Shown: positions 5,979 through 6,159 of the stretch, in pieces
Layout: each line of letters starts with the position of its first letter
Position numbering within the stretch: position 1 is the stretch's first letter
NCBI GenBank assembly: GCA_937983495.1
Contig: CALKAA010000506.1
Coordinates: 1 to 6,159 of the forward strand
Direction: 5' to 3'
DNA from: an uncultured Gemmobacter sp.
GTDB lineage: Bacteria > Pseudomonadota > Alphaproteobacteria > Rhodobacterales > Rhodobacteraceae
Length of the DNA stretch: 6,159 nucleotides
The notes under the pieces: generated by a model
The model's input: only the letters and a program-made list of their open reading frames with translations
What the model was told of the DNA's origin: nothing
The model's database searches: none
Made by a program: the position numbers and the translations under genes

Positions 5979-6158
5979 CTAAGCGCCCGGTGCCTCCGCG
6001 TCCACCCTGCTCGGCGGTGGCGGCTTCCGGCTGGCCAGGGCCACGCCCAATCCGGCCAAGCCCATGCCGCCCCATGCCGCCAAGGGCATCTCCTCGCCCA
6101 GCAAGGGCACGGCAAACAGCGCGGCCATGGCGGGCACAAAAGCCTGGGTGAGCAGGAA
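5979..6158 (-). CDS. C-terminal end of an EamA/DMT-family transporter (partial)
   Basis: Only the last 59 residues are in the window; the rest lies beyond the right edge. The segment FLLTQAFVPAMAALFAVPLL, followed by GEEMP, is typical of the ninth transmembrane region of EamA-type drug/metabolite transporters, where a Pro-rich hydrophobic helix is followed by a GE motif. The next helix (AAWGGMGLAGLGVALA) corresponds to the tenth and last. A short Pro-rich cytosolic tail (RKPPPPS to PGA) ends at a TAG at 5981-5979. EamA proteins are inner-membrane exporters or importers of small metabolites such as amino acids; the substrate cannot be told from this part. The stop is 32 bases before dnaX on the same strand, so the two genes could share a transcript. 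Confidence 0.75.
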   Translation of the reverse strand, partial: FLLTQAFVPAMAALFAVPLLGEEMPLAAWGGMGLAGLGVALASRKPPPPSRVDAEAPGA

Positions 6159-6159
6159 G

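Noticed and set aside
4723..5982. Long plus-strand open frame (419 codons) opposite dnaX
   Set aside because: It is the antisense shadow of the conserved AAA+ region. The composition is His/Gly/Arg-rich with no recognisable domain, and DnaX motifs on the other strand are intact.
5947..6075. N-terminal extension of DnaX by 43 residues to position 6075
   Set aside because: The extra residues are Gly/Arg-rich and overlap the transporter reading frame. MTDSQPQAYQVLARKYRP at 5946 matches the usual start of the family.
1..6159. CRISPR arrays, tRNA or rRNA genes, insertion sequences, prophage or defence genes
   Set aside because: I looked for regularly spaced repeats, cloverleaf-like segments, terminal inverted repeats, transposase motifs and toxin-antitoxin pairs, and saw none. 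The window is almost fully occupied by the listed genes.

Overview
The window looks like chromosomal DNA from a GC-rich alphaproteobacterium, most likely of the Rhodobacteraceae (Rhodobacter/Paracoccus-like). The reasons are strong G/C third-position bias, the alphaproteobacterial form of RecR (VDGQ in the Toprim region), the form of DnaX, and a GC-rich hairpin followed on the minus strand by AGGATATTTGAG. I recall that motif as frequent between genes in this family. I placed the organism by recognition, not by a search.

Layout from left to right. Positions 2-200 hold the 3' end of a plus-strand saccharopine-dehydrogenase-like gene, which appears to change frame near position 71. It converges on everything else across a strong hairpin (231-249) that probably serves as a shared terminator. 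All remaining genes are on the minus strand, so in transcription order they run from right to left: the tail of an EamA/DMT-type transporter (6158-5979), dnaX (5946-4192), a small membrane protein overlapping the dnaX end (4216-3821), a 158-base gap with two hairpins, a SulP anion transporter with a STAS domain (3662-2178), a YbaB/EbfC nucleoid protein (2106-1750), recR (1748-1152), and a cytosolic-looking M23 metallopeptidase (1141-254).

The core is the widespread dnaX-ybaB-recR neighbourhood. DnaX is the clamp-loader subunit of DNA polymerase III, YbaB is a small DNA-binding protein, and RecR acts with RecF/RecO in gap repair. Here the group is opened up by the small membrane protein and the SulP transporter, which have no obvious link to replication. 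ybaB, recR and the M23 gene are tightly packed, with gaps of 1 and 10 bases, and almost certainly share a transcript. dnaX and the small membrane gene overlap by 25 bases.

I found no RNA gene, insertion sequence, CRISPR array or other sign of a novel mobile or defence system. Most of the window is ordinary housekeeping DNA. The points worth a second look are the apparent frameshift at the left edge, the leaderless stand-alone M23 protein, the unrecognised membrane protein coupled to dnaX, and the split dnaX/ybaB-recR arrangement.
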